From Thermococcus sp. M36 (GTDB taxonomy: Archaea > Methanobacteriota_B > Thermococci > Thermococcales > Thermococcaceae), in assembly GCF_012027355.1 (NCBI RefSeq), contig NZ_SNUH01000001.1:496001-560000 (forward strand): a stretch of DNA of 64,000 bases. The letters run 5' to 3'. Both the position numbers and the translations under genes were made by a program. A model generated the notes under the pieces. It had not been told where the DNA came from, made no database searches, and saw only the letters and a list, made by a program, of their open reading frames with translations. Every line of letters starts with the position of its first letter. Position 1 is the stretch's first letter. Shown one piece after another: positions 26,101 to 33,313 of the stretch.

Positions 26101-26123
26101 CCCGCGTGAGTATCTCACGCGGG
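26101..26123. repeat. Perfect 10-bp inverted repeat
   Basis: CCCGCGTGAG, loop TAT, CTCACGCGGG. There is no T-run behind it, so it is more likely an operator or origin structure than a terminator. Confidence 0.6.
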
Positions 26124-26220
26124 AACTAACCACCAATGTACCATAAACACCCTGTGAAGCCCATAAAATGCACGGAGTTCAATTGTCCACCCGACTTTGT
26201 GATAGTCAGGATAAATTTGA

Positions 26221-26236
26221 GTGCCCACGTGCCCAC
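26221..26236 (+). repeat. Tandem 8-mer GTGCCCAC x2
   Basis: Two perfect adjacent copies of GTGCCCAC, in inverse orientation to the GGGCAC units at 26052-26069, 50 bp ahead of the next gene. Confidence 0.5.
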
Positions 26237-26285
26237 CTGCATAACATTTCACGATATGAACTCAGCGTAAAAAGTTTAAACGATA

Positions 26286-27203
26286 ATGTTAAACATTCCA
26301 TGGGTGATAAACACGGGAAAGGTTGAATCCGACAAAAACTCAAGCAAAGAACTTAAGGTAAAGGATAGAAGGGACGGTACCCAGTCCCGTCCAAAAATTA
26401 CCCCCGTATCCTGGAGGGAAATGCTCCCTCCGTCGGAGTTCGTGGAATGGCTTGCCAAAAACCACCCAGAGGCGCTAACGTTTGCTCAATGGGAAACTGT
26501 TGAGCACCTTTACACGTCTAAATCGTTTAGGGAAGCTTCCAGAAAATCTAGGCGCCACAAGAATGTGGCCAAAAAAGCCTGGGAGAGGTTGATATCAGCG
26601 TTTGAGGAATATAGGGAAGAGTGGGAGTCCAGTAAACTGAGGATATCCTCAGACTCTTCTGGGCAGAGGAAGGAAAACGCGGGAATCCCAGCTCCCCCCA
26701 AATTTTGGACCACACAGAAGAAACCTCAAAGGGGCACCACGGGCAAAACTGAACTTGGATACAGCTTTAGAACAACAACTTTCAGAGAGGTTGACAAGGC
26801 AGCTTCAGAGCTTTTGAGTTCAGAAGTTAGGGACATGCTTGTCGAGAGAAGGATATACTCCCAACTCGGCAAGATGGCCTTTCTTCTGCTAATCCAGCGA
26901 GGGTACATTGATGTTAGGAAACTCTCCCGCTCGGCCAGTGATCCAGACGCATTCACGAGGATGATATTGGAGGGGTTTGAAAGACTCGTGGATGCTTCGG
27001 ATCCCCACAGGATAATGCAACTCGAAGAGGAGAACCAAAGGCTACGTTATACTGTTATGGAACTCAGTTTGGAGAACAAACGATTAAATGACCTCCTACG
27101 TAAATATGAGGAAAGTTCAAAACTCGTGATTTCCATTCTCACGGAGAAACAGCAAGTGGAACTCTTAAAACTCCTTGCTTTTCAGGAGTTATCAAGAAAA
27201 TAG
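26286..27203 (+). CDS. Unknown protein with C-terminal coiled coil
   Basis: I do not recognise the 305-residue protein. The N-terminal third is basic and polar; a helical region (WLAKNHPEALTFAQWETVEH, SFREASRKSRRHKNVAKKAW) could be a helix-turn-helix. The middle is Ser/Lys/Pro-rich, and residues 240-290 form a heptad-patterned coiled coil (IMQLEEENQRLRYTVMELSL). ATG 26286 is only about 12 bp from the TATA-like TAAAAAGTTTAAA (26268-26280), so GTG 26304 (299 residues) may be the true start. Position after iteron-like repeats next to a tRNA gene is suggestive of a plasmid-type DNA-binding protein, but this is inference. The gene is AT-richer than the chromosome average. Confidence 0.6.
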   Translation: MLNIPWVINTGKVESDKNSSKELKVKDRRDGTQSRPKITPVSWREMLPPSEFVEWLAKNHPEALTFAQWETVEHLYTSKSFREASRKSRRHKNVAKKAWERLISAFEEYREEWESSKLRISSDSSGQRKENAGIPAPPKFWTTQKKPQRGTTGKTELGYSFRTTTFREVDKAASELLSSEVRDMLVERRIYSQLGKMAFLLLIQRGYIDVRKLSRSASDPDAFTRMILEGFERLVDASDPHRIMQLEEENQRLRYTVMELSLENKRLNDLLRKYEESSKLVISILTEKQQVELLKLLAFQELSRK

Positions 27204-27206
27204 AGA

Positions 27207-27638
27207 TTAAAGCAGGCCCTCGATAAGCCTGTAATCCTCCTCCAGTATTTCCCTCATGGCTTTGCCCATTAGGTGGCCGCTCCACTTCTTCTTGTTCGTG
27301 ATGAACTTTAACTTTGGAATGAGGGGCTTGAAGTCGAGCTCGCCGAGCTTTATTGGCCTAATCTTAATCCTAAGTGGGTAAGTCTCACTGAGGTGAGGCG
27401 GGCTCTTGAATATCTTTGTTGAATCGGTATAAAGCTCGCTCACGACCTCAAAGATGCCCACAATCTTCGGTTCGAGGACTTCTTTATTCTTCCGCTCCTG
27501 CTTGACGTAAAAGACAAGCTTGTCACCGGGCTTGACTTTGGCAATGGTGTTTTTATGCCTCTTCGCGACTCCCCAAACGTTCTTTTCCTTGACAACCCCC
27601 CAGTTGTCGCGGTTGGTGATGCAGAGCCAGTAGGCCAT
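27207..27638 (-). CDS. EVE-domain protein (UPF0310, PH1033-like)
   Basis: EVE domains are PUA-like folds, several of which bind modified DNA or RNA bases. The 143-residue single-domain protein shows [20 protein letters not shown], the conserved [10 protein letters not shown] strand with basic flank, VGIFEVVSE and the C-terminal [12 protein letters not shown]. Start ATG 27638 follows GGTGAAC. The gene is divergent from the ribbon-helix-helix gene at 27711, with a repeated motif between them, and lies beside two DNA methyltransferases. That context makes modified-base recognition attractive, though PH1033-like genes also occur alone. Confidence 0.82.
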   Translation of the reverse strand: MAYWLCITNRDNWGVVKEKNVWGVAKRHKNTIAKVKPGDKLVFYVKQERKNKEVLEPKIVGIFEVVSELYTDSTKIFKSPPHLSETYPLRIKIRPIKLGELDFKPLIPKLKFITNKKKWSGHLMGKAMREILEEDYRLIEGLL

Positions 27639-27681
27639 GGGGGTTCACCGAACTTTATTGAGCATTATTCTTAAATAAGAT

Positions 27682-27693
27682 TTTATGTTGCAC
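27682..27693 (+). promoter_or_regulatory. Putative operator TTTATGTTGCAC, copy 1
   Basis: An identical 12-mer occurs at 28188-28199 and a 1-base relative of its core (ATTATGTTACAC) at 28163-28174. This copy lies between the divergent EVE and ribbon-helix-helix genes, overlapping the AT-rich promoter zone. Confidence 0.5.
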
Positions 27694-27710
27694 TGTATTT
27701 GGTGAAATCC

Positions 27711-28160
27711 ATGTTCGAGCAAGTCATAAAGAGGCTCATGGAAATACAAGCTCCTACCACCCGTAAACTTAAAATTCCTCTTGCAGGAATTAGGGCATTT
27801 GAGGTCATTTTGAAATCCAACGAAATTTCGAACGCCACCACGGCTGTTGGTCTAGCCGTAACAGAGTTCTCTAAGTATTCTAAAGGTGATTCCCAGGTGG
27901 TTTCGGATTTCAAGAAAATTCTTGCTAGGGAATTTTCAGGGTTAAATAACACCAAACCACTTAAGAAAAAAGCTAGGGCCCTCAAAGAAATATGGGAAAT
28001 TGAAGCTAGAACATTAGCTGCCAAAAACAAGCGGAATAAGTGGTTGTCAATCCGCGTTACTGAGGAGGAGTATGAGACGATTTCTAAGCAGGCACGGGGG
28101 GAGGGATTGGACATATCTAACTACATTAGAAAGAGGTTGGGTCTTGAGTATAAATCGTGA
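27711..28160 (+). CDS. Ribbon-helix-helix protein, putative local regulator
   Basis: The 149-residue protein has a helical N-terminal two-thirds (FEQVIKRLMEIQ, KLKIPLAGIRAFEVILKSNE) of unknown type and a C-terminal ribbon-helix-helix motif: WLSIRVTEEEYETISKQARG, then LDISNYIRKRLGLEYKS. Start ATG 27711 is behind GGTGA; the TTG 27699 frame overlaps that site. Copies of TTATGTTRCAC lie 18-29 bp upstream and twice just downstream, ahead of dam, so self-regulation and control of the methyltransferase genes are likely. There is no toxin gene beside it. Confidence 0.65.
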   Translation: MFEQVIKRLMEIQAPTTRKLKIPLAGIRAFEVILKSNEISNATTAVGLAVTEFSKYSKGDSQVVSDFKKILAREFSGLNNTKPLKKKARALKEIWEIEARTLAAKNKRNKWLSIRVTEEEYETISKQARGEGLDISNYIRKRLGLEYKS

Positions 28161-28162
28161 AT

Positions 28163-28199
28163 ATTATGTTACACCAAAAATTTTATATTTATGTTGCAC
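28163..28199 (+). promoter_or_regulatory. Putative operator pair ahead of dam
   Basis: ATTATGTTACAC (28163-28174) and TTTATGTTGCAC (28188-28199) are spaced 25 bp start to start, with the TATA-like TTTTATATTT between them. The dam gene begins 61 bp further on. Confidence 0.5.
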
Positions 28200-28260
28200 G
28201 TAATTTTATCGAATGCCTTATTAGGGCGTGACCTAAATAATGGCTGGGAGGATGTAATCG

Positions 28261-29211
28261 ATGGCGGAACCTATCCTTAAGTGGGCCGGGGGAAAGAGAC
28301 AGATACTCCATGAAATCGTTGCGTTAATGCCAGAGAACTTTAGAAATAGAACGTTCCATGAGCCGTTTTTTGGCGGCGGTGCGGTTACTTTCTGGATGGA
28401 GCCCAAAAGGGGGACTATAAACGACATAAATCCCAAACTAATAAACTTCTATGTTGTCGTTAGAGACTATGTTGACGAACTAATTGAAGATGCAAAGAGG
28501 CACAAAAATGAGAAGGAGTATTTCTACAAGGCTCGTGCGGAGTTCAATGAGATAGTCAGAAACGGATTTGAGATTCCGAATATTAGACTCGCGAGCCTGC
28601 TTTTGTACTTAAATAAAACTGCTTTCAATGGTTTATACCGTGAGAATAAGAAAGGCGAGTTTAACGTTCCGTTTGGGAGATACAAAAACCCTAAAATAGT
28701 GGATGAAGAGCGACTCAGAAAGGTTAGTGAAGTTTTGAAAAAGCTCGATATTTACAACGAAGACTTCACTTATATCTTGAGAGTCGCCAAGCCTGGAGAC
28801 CTGGTTTATTTTGATCCCCCCTATCACCCGGTTTCAGAAACTGCCAGTTTTACTAGCTATTCGAAGGAAGATTTCAGCAAAGAAGACCAGGAGCGGCTTA
28901 GGGACGTCTGCCTTGAGCTCCATGAGAAAGGGGTTTACTTTATCCTAAGCAACTCCTATGTAAAGCCGGTTCGTGAGCTGTATGAGGGGATAGAAGGGTT
29001 TAAGATACTCAAGATCTACGCAAAGAGGCCAATAAACTCAAAAGCCGATCGCAGGGGTGAAGTTCCAGAGATGCTTGTTACAAATGTTCCTACGGAATTA
29101 CAAGTGGGCCGGGAAAGAGCAAAGCTTCTTGTCAACAACGGTAGATCGAGGGCTTTGATGACTTCTAAGTCGCTTGTTGAGTATTTAACCGTTGCAGAGC
29201 GATCTATTTAA
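28261..29211 (+). CDS. Dam-type DNA adenine N6-methyltransferase (D12 class)
   Basis: The enzyme transfers a methyl group from SAM to adenine N6 in DNA. The 316-residue protein shows the alpha-class order: PILKWAGGKRQI at the N-terminus, motif I EPFFGGGAV near residue 38, and motif IV DPPY at 185-188, followed by FTSYSKEDFSKEDQERL as in Dam/DpnM. The length is slightly above Dam because of a C-terminal extension after EMLVTNV. Start ATG 28261 follows GGGAGGATG. It is followed after 36 bp by the unknown protein at 29248. The recognition sequence is not known; GATC is usual for the class. Confidence 0.9.
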   Translation: MAEPILKWAGGKRQILHEIVALMPENFRNRTFHEPFFGGGAVTFWMEPKRGTINDINPKLINFYVVVRDYVDELIEDAKRHKNEKEYFYKARAEFNEIVRNGFEIPNIRLASLLLYLNKTAFNGLYRENKKGEFNVPFGRYKNPKIVDEERLRKVSEVLKKLDIYNEDFTYILRVAKPGDLVYFDPPYHPVSETASFTSYSKEDFSKEDQERLRDVCLELHEKGVYFILSNSYVKPVRELYEGIEGFKILKIYAKRPINSKADRRGEVPEMLVTNVPTELQVGRERAKLLVNNGRSRALMTSKSLVEYLTVAERSI

Positions 29212-29247
29212 AAAGTCCTGCCTTCTTTTTGATATTTGGTGAAGTTC

Positions 29248-29862
29248 GTGAAAGTGGATGATGTTTTTGAGATAGTTCAAAAGCTAAGACCTGCAGAAAT
29301 AAAGGAGACTAAAAAGACCCGTAGAGTTATCAAAGAAGGGGGAAGGGTCCTGTTATATTCTGGCTCCAACGGAACCAAGGTCTACATTGTCAGAACGGAC
29401 AAGATATGTCCAGGGGATTTTAAAGTCGTTCTCCAACCTGAGGGAAGAAAAGAATTTGCCCCAACACATGTCCGGTTGTTCTTTGACTTGTATCTTAAGC
29501 GGATAAGTGATGAAAAGCATGCGAGGGCTGTGTTTTTGGCATTTGAACGGATTAATCATGGAGAGGACATAAATGAGGTTCTAGACGACGTTCGGGGTAT
29601 AAATTTCCCAATGGAACTCGATCCCCCTGATGTAACGGTTTTCTATGGCTCATTATTAATGGTCGAGCAGGATTGGAATTATGGTAGCAGAGGATGCAAA
29701 GAGAGCAAACTTGATCCTCCCCGAGAGTTTCTTATGCGGTTCATACGATGGATCGCACAGAGCGAATACGGTGATATAGACAAAATAATAACGACTGCCG
29801 TTCGAAATAGGCCAGCGCCGAAGAAATACGGTATTTCCCTTTTTGAGCTTTGGAGAAGTTAA
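29248..29862 (+). CDS. Unknown protein paired with dam; homologous to 30834-31295
   Basis: No known family. The protein has about 204 residues from GTG 29248 (behind GGTGAAG); GTG 29239 is the alternative. Its middle, GDFKVVLQPEGRKEFAPTHV then RLFFDLYLK, aligns without gaps to EDFILRAKFRGKREFTPKHA then HFIIDFYGK in the other small protein. A second block, EQDWNYGSRG with PPREF, matches IEDINYPQSQ with QPYQM. Shared D, F, EF, P, H, D, Y, K and NY residues suggest a common fold. There is no classical PD-(D/E)XK or HNH motif. It shares a TTAA stop tetranucleotide with the opposing methyltransferase gene. Confidence 0.6.
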   Translation: MKVDDVFEIVQKLRPAEIKETKKTRRVIKEGGRVLLYSGSNGTKVYIVRTDKICPGDFKVVLQPEGRKEFAPTHVRLFFDLYLKRISDEKHARAVFLAFERINHGEDINEVLDDVRGINFPMELDPPDVTVFYGSLLMVEQDWNYGSRGCKESKLDPPREFLMRFIRWIAQSEYGDIDKIITTAVRNRPAPKKYGISLFELWRS

Positions 29863-30815
29863 ACCACTCTACTTTCCCGGAATTTCTCGATTTTCTCCCC
29901 TTCTCCCGATTTTCTGAATACGAACAGATGTTCATGTGCAATCAGATAGAAGTCTCTCTTCCTTGTTTTCCAGGATTCTGTACCTCTCATATGATGCTGA
30001 ACCTTGATAATGTCCTCCTTTAATATAAATCCAGCTTCCAAAAACACTTTCATGACTCTAAACGCTATAGGAACGTAATGTCTGTGACGTCTAGTGTCTC
30101 CCATTAAAATAGCCGCGTATTTTCCGGGTTTTAGTACCCTGTAGAACTCTTCAGCAACTTTTTTCATTTCTGAAACAAACTCATCTATTGACTTAACGTT
30201 GGATAAATCCCCTTTCACAAGAGAACGTGCTCTTTTTGTGTATCCGATGATATTGGCATAGGGTGGATGAGTAGCTATTAGATCTATGCTTTCGTCTTCA
30301 ATTTTGTCTAATTTTCTTGCATCGCCCTGATAAAGGTGAATTTGGGGCTCCACCCACTCAATGCTCTCTTTTAGTCCAAGGTATGAAATTAACGTGGGCT
30401 GCCCCTCTTTACGGGGATCATACTCAAAATTCAATCTATCCCATGCTACCATTAGAGCTTCATAATTTATGTCAACCCCGATCCCGTGTCGTCCTAGGAG
30501 TTTGCACTCTATCAGCGTTGTTCCGCTTCCCAAGAATGCATCAAGAACAACGTCCCCTGGTTTTGTATACTGTAATATCAGGTTTCGTGGAACTTGTGGG
30601 GCCCAATTTCCCCTGTATTTTGCATTTGCATGATGAGTTGCCCATTTCCCCCGATCTGGAAAGCTCCATACGGTCGTTGTTTCAAGCTTGAAGTTCTGAG
30701 GCTGAAATGTTTTGATTGGGATGGGTTTTCCAATCTCTATTCTTTGATTCCCTATAATGACGTGATCGTGCTTTTTTATGAATTCCAGATATTCCTCGAA
30801 CGGAACTTCTCTCAT
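29859..30815 (-). CDS. DNA methyltransferase (N4-cytosine/N6-adenine type)
   Basis: A second SAM-dependent DNA methyltransferase, unrelated in type to dam. The 318-residue protein has motif I as DAFLGSGTT (92-100), acidic motif II in GIGVDINYEA, and the catalytic motif IV as HPPY at 183-186 (IATHPPYANII) in place of DPPY or SPPY. The N-terminal VPRNLILQYTKPGDVVLDAF is typical of COG0863-like enzymes. The motif order, with I before IV, is as in alpha/beta-permuted N4/N6 enzymes. Start ATG 30815 follows GGTGAG. It lies 18 bp behind the small protein gene at 30834, probably one operon. Target base and site unknown. Confidence 0.85.
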   Translation of the reverse strand: MREVPFEEYLEFIKKHDHVIIGNQRIEIGKPIPIKTFQPQNFKLETTTVWSFPDRGKWATHHANAKYRGNWAPQVPRNLILQYTKPGDVVLDAFLGSGTTLIECKLLGRHGIGVDINYEALMVAWDRLNFEYDPRKEGQPTLISYLGLKESIEWVEPQIHLYQGDARKLDKIEDESIDLIATHPPYANIIGYTKRARSLVKGDLSNVKSIDEFVSEMKKVAEEFYRVLKPGKYAAILMGDTRRHRHYVPIAFRVMKVFLEAGFILKEDIIKVQHHMRGTESWKTRKRDFYLIAHEHLFVFRKSGEGEKIEKFRESRVV

Positions 30816-30833
30816 GGACGCTCACCAAGTGTG

Positions 30834-31295
30834 TTATATCCTAAGACCCGCCTTTTTCATAGCATTTACTGGGTGCATCCCGCTCATTACGTCAACAAAC
30901 ATCTGGTAAGGTTGACGTCTTCCATTTTTACCCTGCGATTGAGGATAATTAATGTCCTCTATCTCAAACAATAACCATAGTGCATAAAGGATGTATTCAA
31001 TAGGATAACCTGGAGAGGTATTTAACAGTTTAAGGGTAACTGGATCCAGTTTTTCCAGGACCTCCTCAGGAGTTTCTCCGAGATATACACGGGTTATTAG
31101 CTTAAACAAACTCTGTCCGACCTCTGTTGAGTAGCACAGTTTGCCATAGAAATCAATTATAAAGTGAGCATGTTTAGGTGTAAACTCCCGTTTTCCCCTA
31201 AACTTCGCTCTAAGGATGAAGTCTTCCGGGGACTTACTGCCTTTTCCACTTGCTCTAATCTTGAAGTCATTTACCTCGATATCTACCTCAATCAT
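30834..31295 (-). CDS. Unknown protein paired with methyltransferase; homologous to 29248-29862
   Basis: The 153-residue protein (start ATG 31295; TTG 31298 possible) begins MIEVDIEVNDFKIRASGKGS. It shares two blocks with the dam-linked protein at 29248: GKREFTPKHAHFIIDFYGK and IEDINYPQSQGKNG with QPYQM. The C-terminus DVMSGMHPVNAMKKAGLRI could be a small helix-turn-helix. It is the first gene of the operon with the methyltransferase. I know of no family for it; candidates are a specificity or accessory subunit, a nuclease of new type, or a regulator. Confidence 0.6.
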   Translation of the reverse strand: MIEVDIEVNDFKIRASGKGSKSPEDFILRAKFRGKREFTPKHAHFIIDFYGKLCYSTEVGQSLFKLITRVYLGETPEEVLEKLDPVTLKLLNTSPGYPIEYILYALWLLFEIEDINYPQSQGKNGRRQPYQMFVDVMSGMHPVNAMKKAGLRI

Positions 31296-31309
31296 CAACC
31301 CAGTTTATT

Positions 31310-31326
31310 CACATATAACATAATAA
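31310..31326 (-). promoter_or_regulatory. Possible operator ahead of the methyltransferase operon
   Basis: On the minus strand TTATTATGTTATATGTG contains TTATGTTA, the core of the repeats ahead of dam. It lies about 15 bp upstream of ATG 31295. The match is weaker than between the other copies. Confidence 0.35.
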
Positions 31327-31780
31327 AAATTTTGGCAAACCTACTGAAGACCCATTCTAACGATTTAGTGAGTTCTCAAATGCTCAGCATGAGTTACAAA
31401 ATATACTCATCCAAACCCCCTGAAAACCTGGCAGTTGTATCCATCCAATTACTCCCTGAACTCGAGGGAAAAAGTACAGAATGTGTCTATACCCTGCACT
31501 CTGGTTTTCATAGAAAATGAAGCCCCTTCCCAAGTGAAGGGGGGTTCACTATGTTCTGCACAGGTTGAGTACAGGATGAAAAGCAACTTCACGGATGGAA
31601 AGACCAAGACCCCTGAGGAAAGCTGCACTTGAAACAAAGCCCTGGGGACATTGGGGATGGTGTGAGGATACGCTCATGTTACCCTCCCTAAATTTTAACT
31701 CTCTTGAAACCTTGCCCTGCTCCTCTCCGGATTTAATTTTTTGCCCAAACCCCTAAAAACCCTGGCGATTATATCCACCC
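31327..31780. other. Gene-free spacer closing the accessory region, with imperfect direct repeat
   Basis: No credible gene is seen. A 36-37 bp sequence at 31411-31447 recurs with about 80 percent identity at 31745-31780, just ahead of the cobalamin adenosyltransferase gene (ACCTGGCAGTTGTATCCATC against CCCTGGCGATTATATCCACC). It may mark an old duplication or insertion at the junction between accessory and core DNA. A hairpin CCCCTTCCCAAGTGAAGGGG lies near 31523-31542. Confidence 0.4.
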
Positions 31781-31790
31781 GGTGAAACCC

Positions 31791-32318
31791 ATGGCATGGA
31801 AAGAAAAACTCGGCCTCGTCCACATATACACGGGCAACGGAAAGGGGAAGACGACGGCCGCTTTTGGCCTCGCTGTGAGGATGCTCGGCTCCGGAGGAAG
31901 GGTCATCATCCTCCAGTTCATGAAGGCCCCCGACGTCTACGGCGAGCAGAAGAAGATAGCTGACTGCGGTGCGGTCATTGAGTCCTTCGGCCTGCCCAAG
32001 TTCGTCCACGGAAAGCCCGAACCGGATGACATAGAGGCCGCTAAAAAAGCCTTGGAACGCGCTAAAGAAGTAGTCTCAAGCGGCGAATGGGATTTGGTAA
32101 TACTCGACGAGATATGCGTTGCTTTGGGCTTCGGCATGCTCGATGTCGAGGAAGTCAGGGAGCTTATCCGGAACAAGGCACCCCACACCGAGCTCGTTCT
32201 GACGGGCCGCTACTGTCCGGAGGAGCTGTTTGAGCTTGCCGACTACGTCACGGAGATGAGGGAGGTAAAGCACCCCTACCGGAGGGGCATTCTCGCCAGG
32301 AGGGGCGTGGAGTTCTGA
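31791..32318 (+). CDS. cobO: Cob(I)yrinic acid a,c-diamide adenosyltransferase
   Basis: CobA/BtuR-type enzyme that adds the adenosyl group to corrinoids using ATP, a step of cobalamin synthesis or salvage. The 175-residue protein has the P-loop YTGNGKGKTTAAFG at residues 11-24, RVIILQFMK, the Walker-B-like DLVILDEICVALGFG and LTGRYCPEEL. Start ATG 31791 is behind GGTGA, which itself forms the GTG 31782 frame start. It is the first core gene after the accessory region; no other cobalamin genes lie in the window, so salvage is more likely here. Confidence 0.93.
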   Translation: MAWKEKLGLVHIYTGNGKGKTTAAFGLAVRMLGSGGRVIILQFMKAPDVYGEQKKIADCGAVIESFGLPKFVHGKPEPDDIEAAKKALERAKEVVSSGEWDLVILDEICVALGFGMLDVEEVRELIRNKAPHTELVLTGRYCPEELFELADYVTEMREVKHPYRRGILARRGVEF

Positions 32319-32441
32319 CTCCTTCTTTCCTTTGTGAATCCCCAGCAGTTTCGACGTTAACCGAAAAGTTTTTTAGTTAGGAAAGCTTAAGATAAGCCGA
32401 GGAGATTTTAGTAACAATTCTTTAGAAAAGGAGGTGATAAG

Positions 32442-32693
32442 ATGAGCGAGCTCATCAACCAGATTGTCCAGGTTCTCAAGGAGCAGGTTGTCCAGGACAC
32501 CGTTGTCCCCAGGAACATAAGGCGCGCCGCCGAGCAGGCCATAGAAGCCCTCCTCGACGAGAGCAAGGAGCCCGCCGTCAGGGCGGCCGATGCCATAGCC
32601 ATCCTGGAAGAAATAAGCGAGGACCCGAACATGCCCATGCACACGAGGACGATCATCTGGGAAGTCCTCGGTGCCCTTGAGCAGGTCAAGTGA
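32442..32693 (+). CDS. UPF0147 family protein
   Basis: The 83-residue acidic helical protein ([57 protein letters not shown]) is a clear member of UPF0147, an archaeal family of helix-bundle proteins of unknown function. Length equals the family norm. A strong ribosome binding site, AAAGGAGGTGATAAG, precedes ATG 32442, suggesting high expression. TTTTTTAGTTAGG near 32369 may hold its TATA element. Confidence 0.88.
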   Translation: MSELINQIVQVLKEQVVQDTVVPRNIRRAAEQAIEALLDESKEPAVRAADAIAILEEISEDPNMPMHTRTIIWEVLGALEQVK

Positions 32694-32752
32694 GCGTTTT
32701 CTTTTTACGCTCATTTCCACGTTTTCGACAAAAATTGAAAAACGCTGGGGCA

Positions 32753-33313
32753 TTACTCCCTTTCCGTAAGGTACCACAGCCGGGCGCTCTCCTCGACGAG
32801 TTCCGCCTTGTAGAACGCCTCTCTGAGGGTTCTCCCGACGGTGACTATCCCGTGCCTCTCCATTATGATGGCGTCCGACTGGAGTACCGCCTCGGCAACG
32901 ATATCCGCCAGCTCCTGGGTTCCAGCGGGCCTGAACGGGACCACCGGGATTCTTTTGAGGTATATCTCAGCCTCGGGGGTTATTATTGGCAACTCGCCGC
33001 TGACGAGCGTCGATGCGGCTATGGAGTATGGTGGATGGAGGTGGGCTATTGCCTTAACGTCCGGCCGGTTCCTGTAAACTGCGAGGTGGAGCCTGTACTC
33101 CGAGGACGGCCTCACCCCGGAGAGCTGCCTTCCGCTCATGTCTATAACTGCCACCTGCTCCCTGGTCATATCGTCCATCACAGCCCCTGTGGCCTTGATG
33201 AAGACGAGGTTCCCCTTTCTGATGCTCAGGTTCCCTCCGAATGCCGCGGTAAGACCGCGCTCGTGGGCGAGCCGGGAGTACTTCACCAGCTGTGCCTTTA
33301 TTACCCGGCTCAT
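32753..33313 (-). CDS. Class II aldolase (fuculose-phosphate aldolase family)
   Basis: Zinc-dependent class II aldolase/adducin fold, cleaving sugar phosphates such as fuculose-1-phosphate or a related substrate. The 186-residue protein shows TAAFGGNLSIRKG (phosphate binding), RPSSEYRLHL with the catalytic Glu, HLHPPYS with two zinc ligands, and ERHGIVTVG with the third. MtnB-type activity is the main alternative. The ATG overlaps the stop of the upstream zinc-ribbon gene (33310-33313), so the two are coupled. Confidence 0.85.
   Translation of the reverse strand: MSRVIKAQLVKYSRLAHERGLTAAFGGNLSIRKGNLVFIKATGAVMDDMTREQVAVIDMSGRQLSGVRPSSEYRLHLAVYRNRPDVKAIAHLHPPYSIAASTLVSGELPIITPEAEIYLKRIPVVPFRPAGTQELADIVAEAVLQSDAIIMERHGIVTVGRTLREAFYKAELVEESARLWYLTERE

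Larger units (their letters stand above)
25793..26285. other. Gene-free region with hairpins and iteron-like repeats
   Basis: I find no credible gene in these 490 bp. They hold a perfect 7-bp inverted repeat (GGGAAAC TAC GTTTCCC, 25805-25821), the repeat clusters listed separately, and a TATA-like TAAAAAGTTTAAA at 26268-26280 ahead of the next gene. This density of structure is unusual for a Thermococcus spacer and suggests a control region or origin. Confidence 0.5.

Noticed and set aside
29248-29862. PD-(D/E)XK nuclease motif in the dam-linked protein (D, then ESK)
   Set aside because: The residues fall in a loop and are not kept in the paralogue at 30834, so a nuclease call is not supported.
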